From positions 175,651 to 239,650 of the forward strand of contig NZ_MAOE01000111.1 of NCBI RefSeq assembly GCF_001884185.1: 64,000 bases of DNA, in the 5' to 3' direction. The notes under the pieces are model-generated. The model was given only the letters and a program-made list of their open reading frames with translations, had not been told where the DNA came from and did not search any database. This stretch comes from Bacillus albus (GTDB lineage: Bacteria > Bacillota > Bacilli > Bacillales > Bacillaceae_G). Position 1 is the stretch's first letter. Each line of letters begins with the position of its first letter. Both the position numbers and the translations under genes were made by a program. Below, in pieces: positions 28,548 through 36,380 of this stretch.

Positions 28548-29495
28548 ATGGCAGTTTATAGACCAGTACATGTTTCATTTTGGCAGGATTCATTTGTTTT
28601 AGACCTTACACCGGAGGAGAAGTATTTCTACTTATATTTGATGACAAACAGTAAGACGTCTCAATCAGGAATCTATGAGCTTCCACTTCGTATTATTGAA
28701 ACTGATACAGGATATAATCGTGAAACTGTTATGAAGCTATTAGAACGTTTTGCTGAGTACGGAAAAATTAATTACAACCATAAAACAAAAGAGCTGTTCT
28801 TAATCAACTGGTTAAAATTCAATCCAATTAAAAATGTAAACATTGAAAAGTGTGTCTTAAAAGAGATTCAATCTGTGAAAGACCAAGATTTTTTAGTTGA
28901 TTTCTATGAAACTTGTTTGCAATTAGAACGAGAGCAAGATTTTAAAATCCCTCGTATTAAGGAGTATTTATCAGTCCGTTTGGAGGGGCTTATAAGGGGC
29001 TTCCAAGACCCTAGCAAGGAAGAAGAAAAAGAAGAAGAAAAAGAACAACAACAACAAGAACGCGCAGGCGCGGAAGAAGTTGTTGAGGTTAATCCAATTT
29101 CTTTTTACGAGAAAAACTTCGGATTCATTACACCTTTTATTGCAGATGGTATTTATGCTTGGATAGATGATTTAAATGCAGAACTAGTTATTAAGGCTAT
29201 GGAGATTGCTTTAGAGAAGAATACGAGAAACATGTCTTACGTAAACACCATTTTAAGAGATTGGCATCTTAAAGGCTTTAAAACAGTAACTGATGTTGAG
29301 GCAGCTGATAAAGCATTTCGTACTCAGCGATTAACAAAAGCTCAGCAACAGCCACAACAAGCACCTTATCAACAAAAAGGCTTATCGGAAACTACTAAAA
29401 ACGTAATACAGCAGCAACAAGCATGGGAGCAGAACATTCCAACAGAAGAAGAACTTGCAGTACTTAATCAACAGAATGCGTGGTTGGCCAAATGA
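28548..29495 (+). CDS. DnaD-like phage replication initiation protein
   Basis: 315 residues from ATG 28548, with GGGAGG 9 bases upstream (an ATG at 28539 is too close). The N-terminal ~110 residues are a winged-helix replisome-organiser domain (RPVHVSFWQDSFVLDLTPEEKYF). A Glu/Gln-rich linker (about 160-180) follows, then a DnaD/DnaB-type domain starting FYEKNFGFITPF and including YVNTILRDWHLKGFK. Such proteins bind the phage origin and recruit the helicase encoded next. The stop overlaps the helicase start (ATGA). Confidence 0.87.
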   Translation: MAVYRPVHVSFWQDSFVLDLTPEEKYFYLYLMTNSKTSQSGIYELPLRIIETDTGYNRETVMKLLERFAEYGKINYNHKTKELFLINWLKFNPIKNVNIEKCVLKEIQSVKDQDFLVDFYETCLQLEREQDFKIPRIKEYLSVRLEGLIRGFQDPSKEEEKEEEKEQQQQERAGAEEVVEVNPISFYEKNFGFITPFIADGIYAWIDDLNAELVIKAMEIALEKNTRNMSYVNTILRDWHLKGFKTVTDVEAADKAFRTQRLTKAQQQPQQAPYQQKGLSETTKNVIQQQQAWEQNIPTEEELAVLNQQNAWLAK

Positions 29496-30814
29496 GTAAC
29501 GATATGATTCGCAATGTTGAAGCTGAACAAAGTGTTTTAGGTAGCATAATCCAAGAAGGCGATTTAATTAAAGATTGTCAGCTAAAGGTAAAACAGTTTT
29601 CTTTACCAACACACCAAGTAATTTTCAAGGCAATGAGAGAATTAGAGGATGCTGAGATTCCGATAGATCTTGTTGCTCTCATTGGAAAATTCGATGAAAG
29701 CTTTATGCATCAAATTGGAGGGATCGAATTCTTTGTAAACCTGACAGAAGTTGTAACAACAATTAAGAACTTCTCGTATCACGAAGGTTTAGTGATTGAA
29801 GCTTGGAAGATGAGACATGCTCAAGAGGTTGCTGGTAACTTATACAACGGTCTTCAGCAAGATAGGGATATGAGTGCTATTAGTAAATCGATTGACGAAC
29901 TAAGTGCCATTGAAGAAACAGGTTATTCAGATGAATTTAACTTGAAAGAAACGCTTGTTGATTTGTATAAGAACATGCAAATTGATGTAGGAGATTTAAC
30001 CGGTATACCAACTGGTTATGACGACCTGAACAGAATGACAGCAGGGTTACAAGAAGGTGATTTAATCATCGTCGGTGCCCGTCCTTCAATGGGGAAAACA
30101 GCATTTGTATTAAACGTTGCTTTTCATGCAGCAAGTGCTTATACAGCAACAGGAATCTTCTCGCTCGAGATGGGGGAGGAACAGCTACTTAAGAGGATGA
30201 TTTCAAGTACTGGAAATATTGATGCTACGAAATTAAAGAATCCTAAAAAGCTATGTAATTTAAAGGATTGGGAAAAGATTAGTCAAGCGATGGGATTAAT
30301 TAATGATTTGCCACTAGAAATTTACGATAAAGCAAATGTCACGATGCAAGAGATTTATGCAAAGGCTAGGAAGTTAAAGCGTAAGTACCCTGATAAAAAG
30401 GTTTTAATTGCAATTGATTATTTGCAGCTTATTGTAGGGGATCCGAAGCATAGAGGGAACCGCATGCAAGAAATCGGTGAGATTAGTCGTAAGTTAAAAC
30501 TGATGGCAAGGGAATTAAATGTATGTGTAGTTGCATTATCACAGTTAAGTCGTGCTGTAGAAAGTAGGCAAGATAAGAGACCATTGCTATCAGATTTACG
30601 TGAGAATGGTCAAATTGAGCAAGATGCGGATTTAATCGCATTCTTATACCGTGAAGATTACTATGACCGCGAGACAGAAAATAAAAACATAACAGAAATT
30701 ATTTTAGCGAAACAGAGAAATGGTCCAGTTGGTGTGGTGGAATTAGCATTCATTAAAGAATTTAGTAAGTTTGTGGGCTTAGAACGAAAGTTTGATAGAC
30801 AACAGGAGGCTTAA
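29492..30814 (+). CDS. DnaB-like replicative helicase
   Basis: 440-residue hexameric 5'-3' helicase. ATG 29492 overlaps the previous stop. The N-terminal collar domain begins RNVEAEQSVLGSI. The RecA-like ATPase has Walker A GARPSMGKT at 195-203, Walker B VLIAIDYLQLI, and a conserved LSQLSRAVE/LRENGQIEQDAD region. A phage-encoded helicase next to its DnaD-like loader implies the prophage assembles its own primosome. Confidence 0.95.
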   Translation: MSNDMIRNVEAEQSVLGSIIQEGDLIKDCQLKVKQFSLPTHQVIFKAMRELEDAEIPIDLVALIGKFDESFMHQIGGIEFFVNLTEVVTTIKNFSYHEGLVIEAWKMRHAQEVAGNLYNGLQQDRDMSAISKSIDELSAIEETGYSDEFNLKETLVDLYKNMQIDVGDLTGIPTGYDDLNRMTAGLQEGDLIIVGARPSMGKTAFVLNVAFHAASAYTATGIFSLEMGEEQLLKRMISSTGNIDATKLKNPKKLCNLKDWEKISQAMGLINDLPLEIYDKANVTMQEIYAKARKLKRKYPDKKVLIAIDYLQLIVGDPKHRGNRMQEIGEISRKLKLMARELNVCVVALSQLSRAVESRQDKRPLLSDLRENGQIEQDADLIAFLYREDYYDRETENKNITEIILAKQRNGPVGVVELAFIKEFSKFVGLERKFDRQQEA

Positions 30815-31005
30815 TGATGCTGTTACGTCAGGAAGTAGAACGTAGAAAACTAGCAATTATTCGTAAATTATTAGGCCTTGGATTATCGGAAATTAACGGA
30901 CAAACATTAGATCAACTAACGTTAACGCAACTTGAAGGAATCTTAGTTGCAAGCTTGCAAGTATTGGAGGGAAGCAATAATGCCCAAGCAACTAACAATC
31001 TTTGA
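30814..31005 (+). CDS. FbpA-like small basic protein
   Basis: 63 residues. The pattern LRQEVERRKLAIIRKLLGLG followed by QTLDQLTLTQLEGIL resembles the Fur-regulated basic protein A family, an iron-sparing accessory of Bacillus. AGGAGG is at 30804-30809. The start overlaps the helicase stop, and the end overlaps the next gene by 26 bases. No Fur box was seen upstream, so any iron role in the phage is uncertain; it may simply share the fold. Confidence 0.7.
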   Translation: MMLLRQEVERRKLAIIRKLLGLGLSEINGQTLDQLTLTQLEGILVASLQVLEGSNNAQATNNL

Positions 31006-31342
31006 TGTGGAATCAGTCGTATCATTTGATCCTAAGAAAGCTCATATCCATCGTTTAAATTCAAAACTAAGGTATGCAGATATGGTTGTACAAATACCAC
31101 GTCAAGCAAAAGCGATTGATGAATTAAAACCGACGACAGCACCTGATGAACGTTATGAGTTATTTGAAGATTACACAATTGGAATTTGGCGTTACAAACG
31201 AGCGGAGGATAAACAATTTGCTTGGGAAGAAGCAGAAGAGATATGTAAGCGAGCAAGGGATGAGAAAAAGCCGATTCCAATACGGCTCAATCTATCACTG
31301 GAACAATCATTTGTACCAGAAAATGTTGTGCAATATCTATAG
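30980..31342 (+). CDS. Phage protein, unknown
   Basis: 120 residues from ATG 30980 (behind TGGAGGGAAG). Hydrophilic, rich in charged residues, with aromatic stretches (YELFEDYTIGIWRYKRAEDK). No motif recognised. It overlaps the FbpA-like gene in another frame and ends the helicase operon. Confidence 0.75.
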   Translation: MPKQLTIFDVESVVSFDPKKAHIHRLNSKLRYADMVVQIPRQAKAIDELKPTTAPDERYELFEDYTIGIWRYKRAEDKQFAWEEAEEICKRARDEKKPIPIRLNLSLEQSFVPENVVQYL

Positions 31343-31414
31343 ACAAATAAAAAAAGCTGAGATCACTCTCAACTTACTTCGACAAAGTAATTATAACATA
31401 TGGGAGTGATCTTG

Positions 31415-31606
31415 GTGGGAATTAGAAAAGAAAATCTTGTTGAAATGACAGCTGAAATAGATTTGAAAATAAACGGAATATATGTTGTTAAAAATGGTCA
31501 GGTCCAACTAATAGAGCCACCTCACAGTGGATTTGGTGAACAGTCATTTGTATATCAAAGTGGAAAAGTAATCCGTATGGAAGAACGAAAAACACAGTTG
31601 CTTTAA
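31415..31606 (+). CDS. DUF3954-family small protein
   Basis: About 63 residues from GTG 31415 (8 bases after GGGAG); TTG 31412 or ATG 31400 are alternatives. The core DLKINGIYVVKNGQVQ and PPHSGFGEQ match the small beta-rich DUF3954 proteins common in Bacillus prophages. Function unknown. It is followed by a strong terminator. Confidence 0.8.
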   Translation: MGIRKENLVEMTAEIDLKINGIYVVKNGQVQLIEPPHSGFGEQSFVYQSGKVIRMEERKTQLL

Positions 31607-31659
31607 TCAGACTTGAATTTTATTCAGGATGGGGATTTAGTACAACAAAAAGAAAAGAG

Positions 31660-31684
31660 AAAATCCCTGCGGGGCAGGGATTTT
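31660..31684 (+). terminator. Terminator after the DUF3954 gene
   Basis: AAAATCCCTGC/GCAGGGATTTT is an 11-bp perfect stem with a GGG loop. Confidence 0.88.
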
Positions 31685-31700
31685 ATAGGAGAGATATTGT

Positions 31701-31735
31701 TGTCGTACAATGTCGAAATTTGGCGTATTCGACGA
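31701..31735. promoter_or_regulatory. Cluster of Spo0A-box-like sites
   Basis: TGTCGAA (31711-31717) is an exact 0A-box core. TGTCGTA lies 10 bp upstream (31701-31707), one helical turn away with one mismatch. TTCGACGA (31728-31735) reads CGTCGAA on the other strand, again one mismatch, and pairs with the central box as an inverted repeat. The cluster is in the non-coding 31685-31839 stretch. Spo0A is known to bind such boxes in phage phi29; binding here is inference. Confidence 0.45.
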
Positions 31736-31839
31736 TCTAATATTATCACGAATTTTTAATAAATTATGATGGTTGATGTGTCAGAAATGTGTACGATTTT
31801 CATATAAAAGCGTTATTTTAATCGAAAAGGGGAATGGTC

Positions 31840-31998
31840 ATGTACGTTGATAATTTTGAGTATGAACTAAATGTAAATGAAAATGGAGAAATTCTCCTTT
31901 GGTTCAAAATGAACGGAGAATTACATTCTATTGGTATTACAGAAAGGGATGCTAAAGCGTTTGTTCATCTTTTCAAAATGCACAATATGACTAAGTAA
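31840..31998 (+). CDS. Small phage protein, unknown
   Basis: 52 residues (MYVDNFEYELNVNENGEI start, ending HLFKMHNMTK). ATG 31840 follows AAAAGGGGAATGG. The composition is normal for a real protein: alternating beta-like LLWFKMNGELHSIGI, then a helix. A TTATTT element lies 27 bases before the start, as in three following small genes. Family unknown. Confidence 0.65.
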   Translation: MYVDNFEYELNVNENGEILLWFKMNGELHSIGITERDAKAFVHLFKMHNMTK

Positions 31999-32040
31999 GT
32001 TTTTAACCAAAGTGTTATTTGGTCGGAAAGGAGGTTTCTG

Positions 32041-32232
32041 ATGTATCCATTCTATGTTGATGGTAAGAGGGTATTTTCATTCTCTTATAAGCCAAGTAAA
32101 GGTGTTGTAAAAGATGATGATACTGGTAAGTGGTACGAAATAACCGAAGTAGAGCAAGGGCGTGGGCGTAAAGTTTACGGGCGGGAAACATGTAACTTGG
32201 ACAGTTGGAATTGGAAACCTTATGAAAATTAA
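32041..32232 (+). CDS. Small phage protein, unknown
   Basis: 63 residues, aromatic and basic (MYPFYVDGKRVFSFSYKPSKG, ending SWNWKPYEN). GGAAAGGAGG just upstream of ATG 32041 is a strong ribosome binding site, and TTATTT lies 26 bases before the ATG. Beta-rich by eye; no family recognised. Confidence 0.72.
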   Translation: MYPFYVDGKRVFSFSYKPSKGVVKDDDTGKWYEITEVEQGRGRKVYGRETCNLDSWNWKPYEN

Positions 32233-32251
32233 TTGAAAAGGGGAAATTGAA

Positions 32252-32479
32252 ATGGAACTATTAAAAACTCAACAGTGTCCGTATTGCGACTCTATTGTAG
32301 AAGATTGCCGCGCTGAATGGGAAGAAGGAAATCATGAGGTAGAATGCGATTCGTGCAATAAAAAATATCAAGTACAACCCATTTATGAATTTAAGGGTTT
32401 TGAAGTTCAAAAGATTTGTGATCAGTGTAATGAGGTGGAAGAAGATTGTTATTGCGATGCTGAGGAAGATGAAAACTAA
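32252..32479 (+). CDS. Small zinc-ribbon protein
   Basis: 75 residues with CPYC (about 9-12) and CDSC (about 33-36), which can form one zinc ribbon, then CDQC and CYC near the acidic tail, possibly a second metal site. ATG 32252 follows AAAAGGGG. Short phage zinc ribbons often bind RNA polymerase or nucleic acid; here only the metal-binding pattern is seen. Confidence 0.75.
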   Translation: MELLKTQQCPYCDSIVEDCRAEWEEGNHEVECDSCNKKYQVQPIYEFKGFEVQKICDQCNEVEEDCYCDAEEDEN

Positions 32480-32514
32480 ACAAAATAGTTATTGTATGAT
32501 GAAAAAATTAAAGA

Positions 32515-32534
32515 ACCTGTTATAACTAACAGGT
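32515..32534 (+). terminator. Hairpin in the 32480-32675 gap
   Basis: ACCTGTTA/TAACAGGT is a perfect 8-bp stem with a TAAC loop, followed by CCTGTG rather than a T-run. CAAGGAGTTCAAGGAATACAAGG-like repeats follow. It may be a processing site rather than a terminator. Confidence 0.4.
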
Positions 32535-32675
32535 CCTGTGTACAAGGAGTTCAAGGAATACAAGGGAACTGGGTTAGAGAAACCTTTGCATTGCTTGATT
32601 TAATAGTAATGTATTCAAAATAAACAAAAAAATGAACAAAAGTTAAATAAAATTCTTATTTTGGAGGGAAACGGA

Positions 32676-33074
32676 ATGGAAATAAAAGTGAATGAGCAAG
32701 CTCAACGTTTTTATCTAGCATTTGATGAATGGGTACCTGCAGTTGGTCATGAAATTAAAGTGGGAAAATATCGTTTTTGTGCTATTCCATTAAGTAAATC
32801 TATTAATATTTCAGAAGTAACATCTGGTGTACATGCTATGAGCATTCCGATTGATTTTAGGATTTGGATGGCAACAAGTACTAAGGAAGATACAATGAGG
32901 TTTTTAGAAAAAGCAGGTGAAGGTTTAAAGCGAATCCTTAAAAGACAAAGTAATTTAGATGAATTACTTGAAAAAAATAAAAAGATAGCATTTGATCGTT
33001 TGGGAGAAATGCCACCAATTGAAGATGTTGATACGGATTGGATAACTGCTGAGATTAGTGATGTGACTCATTAA
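32676..33074 (+). CDS. Phage protein, unknown
   Basis: 132 residues from ATG 32676, 8 bases after TGGAGG; an in-frame TTG at 32661 lies on the ribosome binding site. Beta-rich first half (VGHEIKVGKYRFCAIPL) and helical second half (DTMRFLEKAGEGLKRILKRQ). TTATTT lies 20 bases before the start. No family recognised. A hairpin follows the gene. Confidence 0.75.
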   Translation: MEIKVNEQAQRFYLAFDEWVPAVGHEIKVGKYRFCAIPLSKSINISEVTSGVHAMSIPIDFRIWMATSTKEDTMRFLEKAGEGLKRILKRQSNLDELLEKNKKIAFDRLGEMPPIEDVDTDWITAEISDVTH

Positions 33075-33109
33075 GTAATACAAAATCTTTATTTGATGCA
33101 TAAGAAAAA

Positions 33110-33137
33110 AGACAACACCCGAAGAGGGATGTTGTCT
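33110..33137 (+). terminator. Hairpin after the 132-residue gene
   Basis: AGACAACA-C-CC pairs with GG-A-TGTTGTCT (33110-33120 with 33127-33137). The T-run is absent on the + strand. A second hairpin GAGCGCT/AGCGCTC lies at 33226-33246. The rest of 33075-33371 holds nothing else recognisable. Confidence 0.5.
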
Positions 33138-33371
33138 CAACAAATGTAAAATTCTATGAAAGAAAAGAGAAGATACAATAATATATGCTTGTCCAGTTTA
33201 AATGTGAAAAGATTTTAAAATTAAAGAGCGCTAATTGAGAGCGCTCCTTATACCTCATTATAACGACAGTGTCGAACTCACATTAAATAGAAAGGCACTA
33301 TTATTGTATGCGGAAGTATAAGATTAGTGAATGGATTTAGATAAAATTGTTATTTGAAAGGATAAAACAAT

Positions 33372-33800
33372 CTGGATCATACACTTACAGATATTAAAAA
33401 TGCTATTTTTTTCTTTGAGAAAGATGGCAAGCCGATGAAAGTGGCGGAAGTAAAGGGTGTTGAGTTTAATTTCAATATCGAAAGCAAATGTAGTGTAGAA
33501 ATCCCGCAAGAAACTAATGTTAGTTGTAAATTCGAAATACCGGAGAATGTGAAGGGATTAATGGGCATGGGATTCACTCCGCAGCAAGCATGGAATATTC
33601 ATTTGCGCCAAAGAAGTAAATGGAAAGCACTTCAAGAAGATATAACGAATGAATTAGATATGATGCAATTGCTTGATAAGGTGATTGATCGAGTTGAGGA
33701 ATTAGAGTATTTATTAGAAGAAATTAAATGCTATGAAGCTTATAGCTGGGATAATGATCGGAATTTTATTGATGCAAGAATCAAGCAAGCTTTTTCATAA
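33372..33800 (+). CDS. Phage protein, unknown; likely non-ATG (CTG) start
   Basis: The first ATG in frame is 33435 (121 residues), but it has no ribosome binding site. The frame is open further upstream to CTG 33372, which has AAAGGA 9 bases before it and the same TTATTT element (33350-33355) that precedes the other small genes of this row. The extra residues (DHTLTDIKNAIFFFEKDGKP) read as ordinary protein. Either CTG is used or an ancestral ATG has mutated and output is reduced. The C-terminal half is helical (LLDKVIDRVEELEYLLEEIK). No family recognised. Confidence 0.65.
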   Translation: MDHTLTDIKNAIFFFEKDGKPMKVAEVKGVEFNFNIESKCSVEIPQETNVSCKFEIPENVKGLMGMGFTPQQAWNIHLRQRSKWKALQEDITNELDMMQLLDKVIDRVEELEYLLEEIKCYEAYSWDNDRNFIDARIKQAFS

Positions 33801-34454
33801 AAACGCTATTTTACACAACAAAGCAGCTAGCCGAAGTAGCTAACTGCTCGGTTGTACAATTTTAGAAGTTCGCTGGATACAGATATATGTTGTAACAAAA
33901 GTTACAACTATAGTATAAGTAAATATCAAAATATTATGCATGAAAGAAAACGAAATAAAAATTCTATCTAACACAACAAAGCAATCAGCTTAATTAGCTA
34001 ACTGCTTGTTGTACAAAAGAAAATTAGGCCCTACAAGTTAAGATGTGCAACTTAAAGTTACAGTTATAGTGTTAGCATGACTGGAAATGTTATACGGGGA
34101 TTAAAGCAATTAAAATTTCATCTTGTAGAAATAAGGAAAATAAAAAAGAGCACCATGCATCAGTGCTCTTTAAGATAGGAGGTAACTCTCTGAATGGAAC
34201 GGCTAGATTAGAAATGTATGATGTGAAAAAGAAATAAGAACAAAATTTTATTATGGATTTAATATAAAAAAGCAGCTAGCAAAAGCTAACTGCTCCAATC
34301 ATGGAATGTGGTTCAGAAATGGGTTGTCTATATTATTGATGGAATATTGAGTTTTATTCGTAAAAAAATACGTTTAACTTAATGCATAGCCAACAATCAA
34401 AGTTAGTGTTAAAAGCATTGAAAATAAAAGTGTTAATAGAACTGTTACTATCAC
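33801..34454. repeat. Non-coding 654-base stretch with repeated hairpins
   Basis: No gene found. Two diverged copies of a unit spaced about 158 bases apart (33815-33855 and 33973-34012) fold as ACAAC/GTTGT enclosing AGCA(G)/CTGCT and TAGC/GCTA. A third copy has only the inner stem (34271-34294). After copy 1 there is a perfect GTTGTAAC/GTTACAAC hairpin, with a weaker version after copy 2. A separate 9-bp stem AAAGAGCAC/GTGCTCTTT (34145-34171) looks like a terminator. This may be a graveyard of terminators left by lost genes, or structured RNA. Confidence 0.6.
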
Positions 34455-35045
34455 TTAGTTACAAGCAATGCCGTCTCCATTTCTATCCAAACGATGGTCT
34501 CCGAATCCAGCTGCTTTTGATTTTTTCATGAATTCAGTTGCTTCAGTAGAACTACTAAAATCGGAACAATCTCTATCTTCTTTGAAATTGTAATTTGGAG
34601 TAGATGAGTCTATCACTTTTTCACTGCTCTTAGATTTGTCTTCTTCCACTTTTCTTTTTGCAGATTCTTCCTTCGCTTCATCTTGAGCTTTCTTCGCATC
34701 TTCTTCCATTTTTTTTATGTACTGGTTACTTTCAATTTCTCTTTGTTTTTCTTCTAACTCTGTTTTTTCCATTTGAGCAATGTGTCGTTGGTAAACACAG
34801 GGGCCAATAGACCAAATTGCTAATAAAATTAGTATTATTAGTATAAGGATTCCTTTGGCATATGTTTTTTCTTTTTTCTTTCTATAATAGCACCATAATA
34901 TTACGAGAATGATTGCAAGAAATAGTAAGAGGTTCCAAATTGAACTCACAATGCATTCTAATATAAGCATAAACGCATAAATACAGCCCACTATAAGCAA
35001 TAATTTTAGTACTTTTATAAAATCCTTAAATTCCTTTTCTTTCAT
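34455..35045 (-). CDS. Membrane-anchored Excalibur-domain protein
   Basis: 196 residues. Two or three hydrophobic segments (about 12-30, 34-52, 62-85) are followed by a charged coiled coil (about 93-145, EEKQREIES and similar). A C-terminal Excalibur domain follows, recognisable from DRDCSDF, GFGDHRLDRNGDGIACN; its DxDxDGxxC-like loop resembles EF-hand calcium ligands. ATG 35045 has GGGGGAAC upstream. It opposes the surrounding operon, so it is probably an independently expressed lysogen gene. Such domains are found on exported cell-surface proteins; the role here is unknown. Confidence 0.82.
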   Translation of the reverse strand: MKEKEFKDFIKVLKLLLIVGCIYAFMLILECIVSSIWNLLLFLAIILVILWCYYRKKKEKTYAKGILILIILILLAIWSIGPCVYQRHIAQMEKTELEEKQREIESNQYIKKMEEDAKKAQDEAKEESAKRKVEEDKSKSSEKVIDSSTPNYNFKEDRDCSDFSSSTEATEFMKKSKAAGFGDHRLDRNGDGIACN

Positions 35046-35358
35046 TTTGTTCCCCCATTAATAATTTAATCAATTAGTACTAATCAATTTTATTTGTAAG
35101 CATTCAATAAGTAAATCAGAAAAATATCCCATAAAAAGTAATATTATGGAATTTAGATATGGTTTGCAAGTTATTAAATAAACACCTTTAAAAAGTTAAA
35201 AATAAATAAGAAAATGATATAATAATAGCAATTAAATATTTAGTCCTACTGGAAGAACCAGCGGACACTGAACTACAAAGAGCATTAGGGATATTGCTCT
35301 GTAGTTTGGTGTCCGCTTTTTGTATGTTATTAGCCAAATAGACAAGGAGCGTATATAT
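35046..35358 (+). promoter_or_regulatory. Promoter plus long terminator-like hairpin ahead of arpU
   Basis: No gene in this 313-base gap. TGATATAAT (extended -10, 35215-35223), with a weak TTAAAA about 17 bases upstream, would start transcripts near 35230. About 30 bases on is CTGG/CCAG. Then a long interrupted stem follows: AGCGGACAC, AACTACA and GAGCA pair in order with TGCTC, TGTAGTT and GTGTCCGCT (35260-35317), followed by TTTT. This intrinsic-terminator structure sits between promoter and arpU, so it would attenuate late-regulator expression. Confidence 0.6.
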
Positions 35359-35838
35359 ATGAATCAATTAACTTTCTTATCTAAAATTGATCGCACAGCA
35401 ACACAGGAGAAATTAGAAGGTCTTCTTGAAGAAGTGCGTATTTACAAACAGTTCGGAATGGTTCGAGCAGAAATGAAAGTCACTCCTTCTTATGAAGTGA
35501 GATATCATGGCCCTACAAATACTGTGGGAAATCCATTAGAAGATGTAGCTTTAGAAAATATAAAGCGCAGTGAACGTGAACAATACCTTAAAAATATGTC
35601 ATTTCGCATTGATCAGTTTTTAAGCCGTTTAGGTAATGGGCGTGCAGGAAAGATTCAGAGGGATATCATTAATAAGCGTTATTTAGAAGAAGAAGACATA
35701 TGTGATTATATGATTTATAACGAAATTGGAATGGCTGAACGTACTTATCGCCGTTGGAAGTCTAGAGCGTTTTATAATTTGGCTTTTGCTCTTAGATTAG
35801 AAGTATATGAGGCAGAAGAAACTGGAGGTAATGAATAA
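35359..35838 (+). CDS. ArpU-family late transcriptional regulator
   Basis: 159 residues from ATG 35359 behind AAGGAGCG (the frame extends back to 35320 without a ribosome binding site). The C-terminal half has a sigma-like helix-turn-helix arrangement (IINKRYLEEEDICDYMIYNEIGMAERTYRRWK), typical of ArpU/RinA-type regulators that turn on structural genes in Gram-positive phages. It is preceded by a leader hairpin. The stop overlaps the next start (TAATG). Confidence 0.85.
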   Translation: MNQLTFLSKIDRTATQEKLEGLLEEVRIYKQFGMVRAEMKVTPSYEVRYHGPTNTVGNPLEDVALENIKRSEREQYLKNMSFRIDQFLSRLGNGRAGKIQRDIINKRYLEEEDICDYMIYNEIGMAERTYRRWKSRAFYNLAFALRLEVYEAEETGGNE

Positions 35839-36380
35839 TGAATTTTGTTCAACCGATACGTGATCCAGAGCAAATACAGCAATTAAAAGAGTATTTTAAG
35901 GAAAAGAGCTTACGTAATTATATTCTCTTCATTATGGGTATTAATACAGGTCTCAGAATCTCAGATATTTTGAAATTGAAAGTAGGGGATGTTAAAGGCA
36001 GTCATATATCTATGCGGGAAAAGAAAACAGGGAAACAGAAACGAATACAAATTACTGCAGCACTGAAAAGAGAACTTAAATGGTTTATTGTAGAAAGAGA
36101 AGACAATGAATATCTATTACAAAGTAGACAAGGAAGGAATCGTCCAATTGGTCGTAGCATGGCATATAAGATATTAAGTGGAGCAGCGGCAGAGTTTGGA
36201 TTAGGTGAAATAGGGACACATACGCTCAGAAAGACGTACGGGTACCATATGTACATGCAAACGAAAAACATCGCATTACTCATGGAGATATTTAATCACT
36301 CGTCAGAGAAAGTCACGTTACGTTATATAGGTGTAAACCAAGATGCAATGGATAAAGCAATGACTAGGTTTAAAATCTAA
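35838..36380 (+). CDS. Short tyrosine recombinase
   Basis: 180 residues, essentially only the catalytic domain of the XerC/XerD/phage integrase family. The active-site set is visible: Arg in NTGLRISD, the HTLR box, His in FNHSS and the nucleophile Tyr in RYIGVN. The N-terminal arm/core-binding domain is missing, as in the small recombinases often found beside arpU in B. cereus group phages. Since a serine recombinase handles integration, this one probably has another role, such as resolving dimers, or is a relic. Confidence 0.88.
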   Translation: MNFVQPIRDPEQIQQLKEYFKEKSLRNYILFIMGINTGLRISDILKLKVGDVKGSHISMREKKTGKQKRIQITAALKRELKWFIVEREDNEYLLQSRQGRNRPIGRSMAYKILSGAAAEFGLGEIGTHTLRKTYGYHMYMQTKNIALLMEIFNHSSEKVTLRYIGVNQDAMDKAMTRFKI

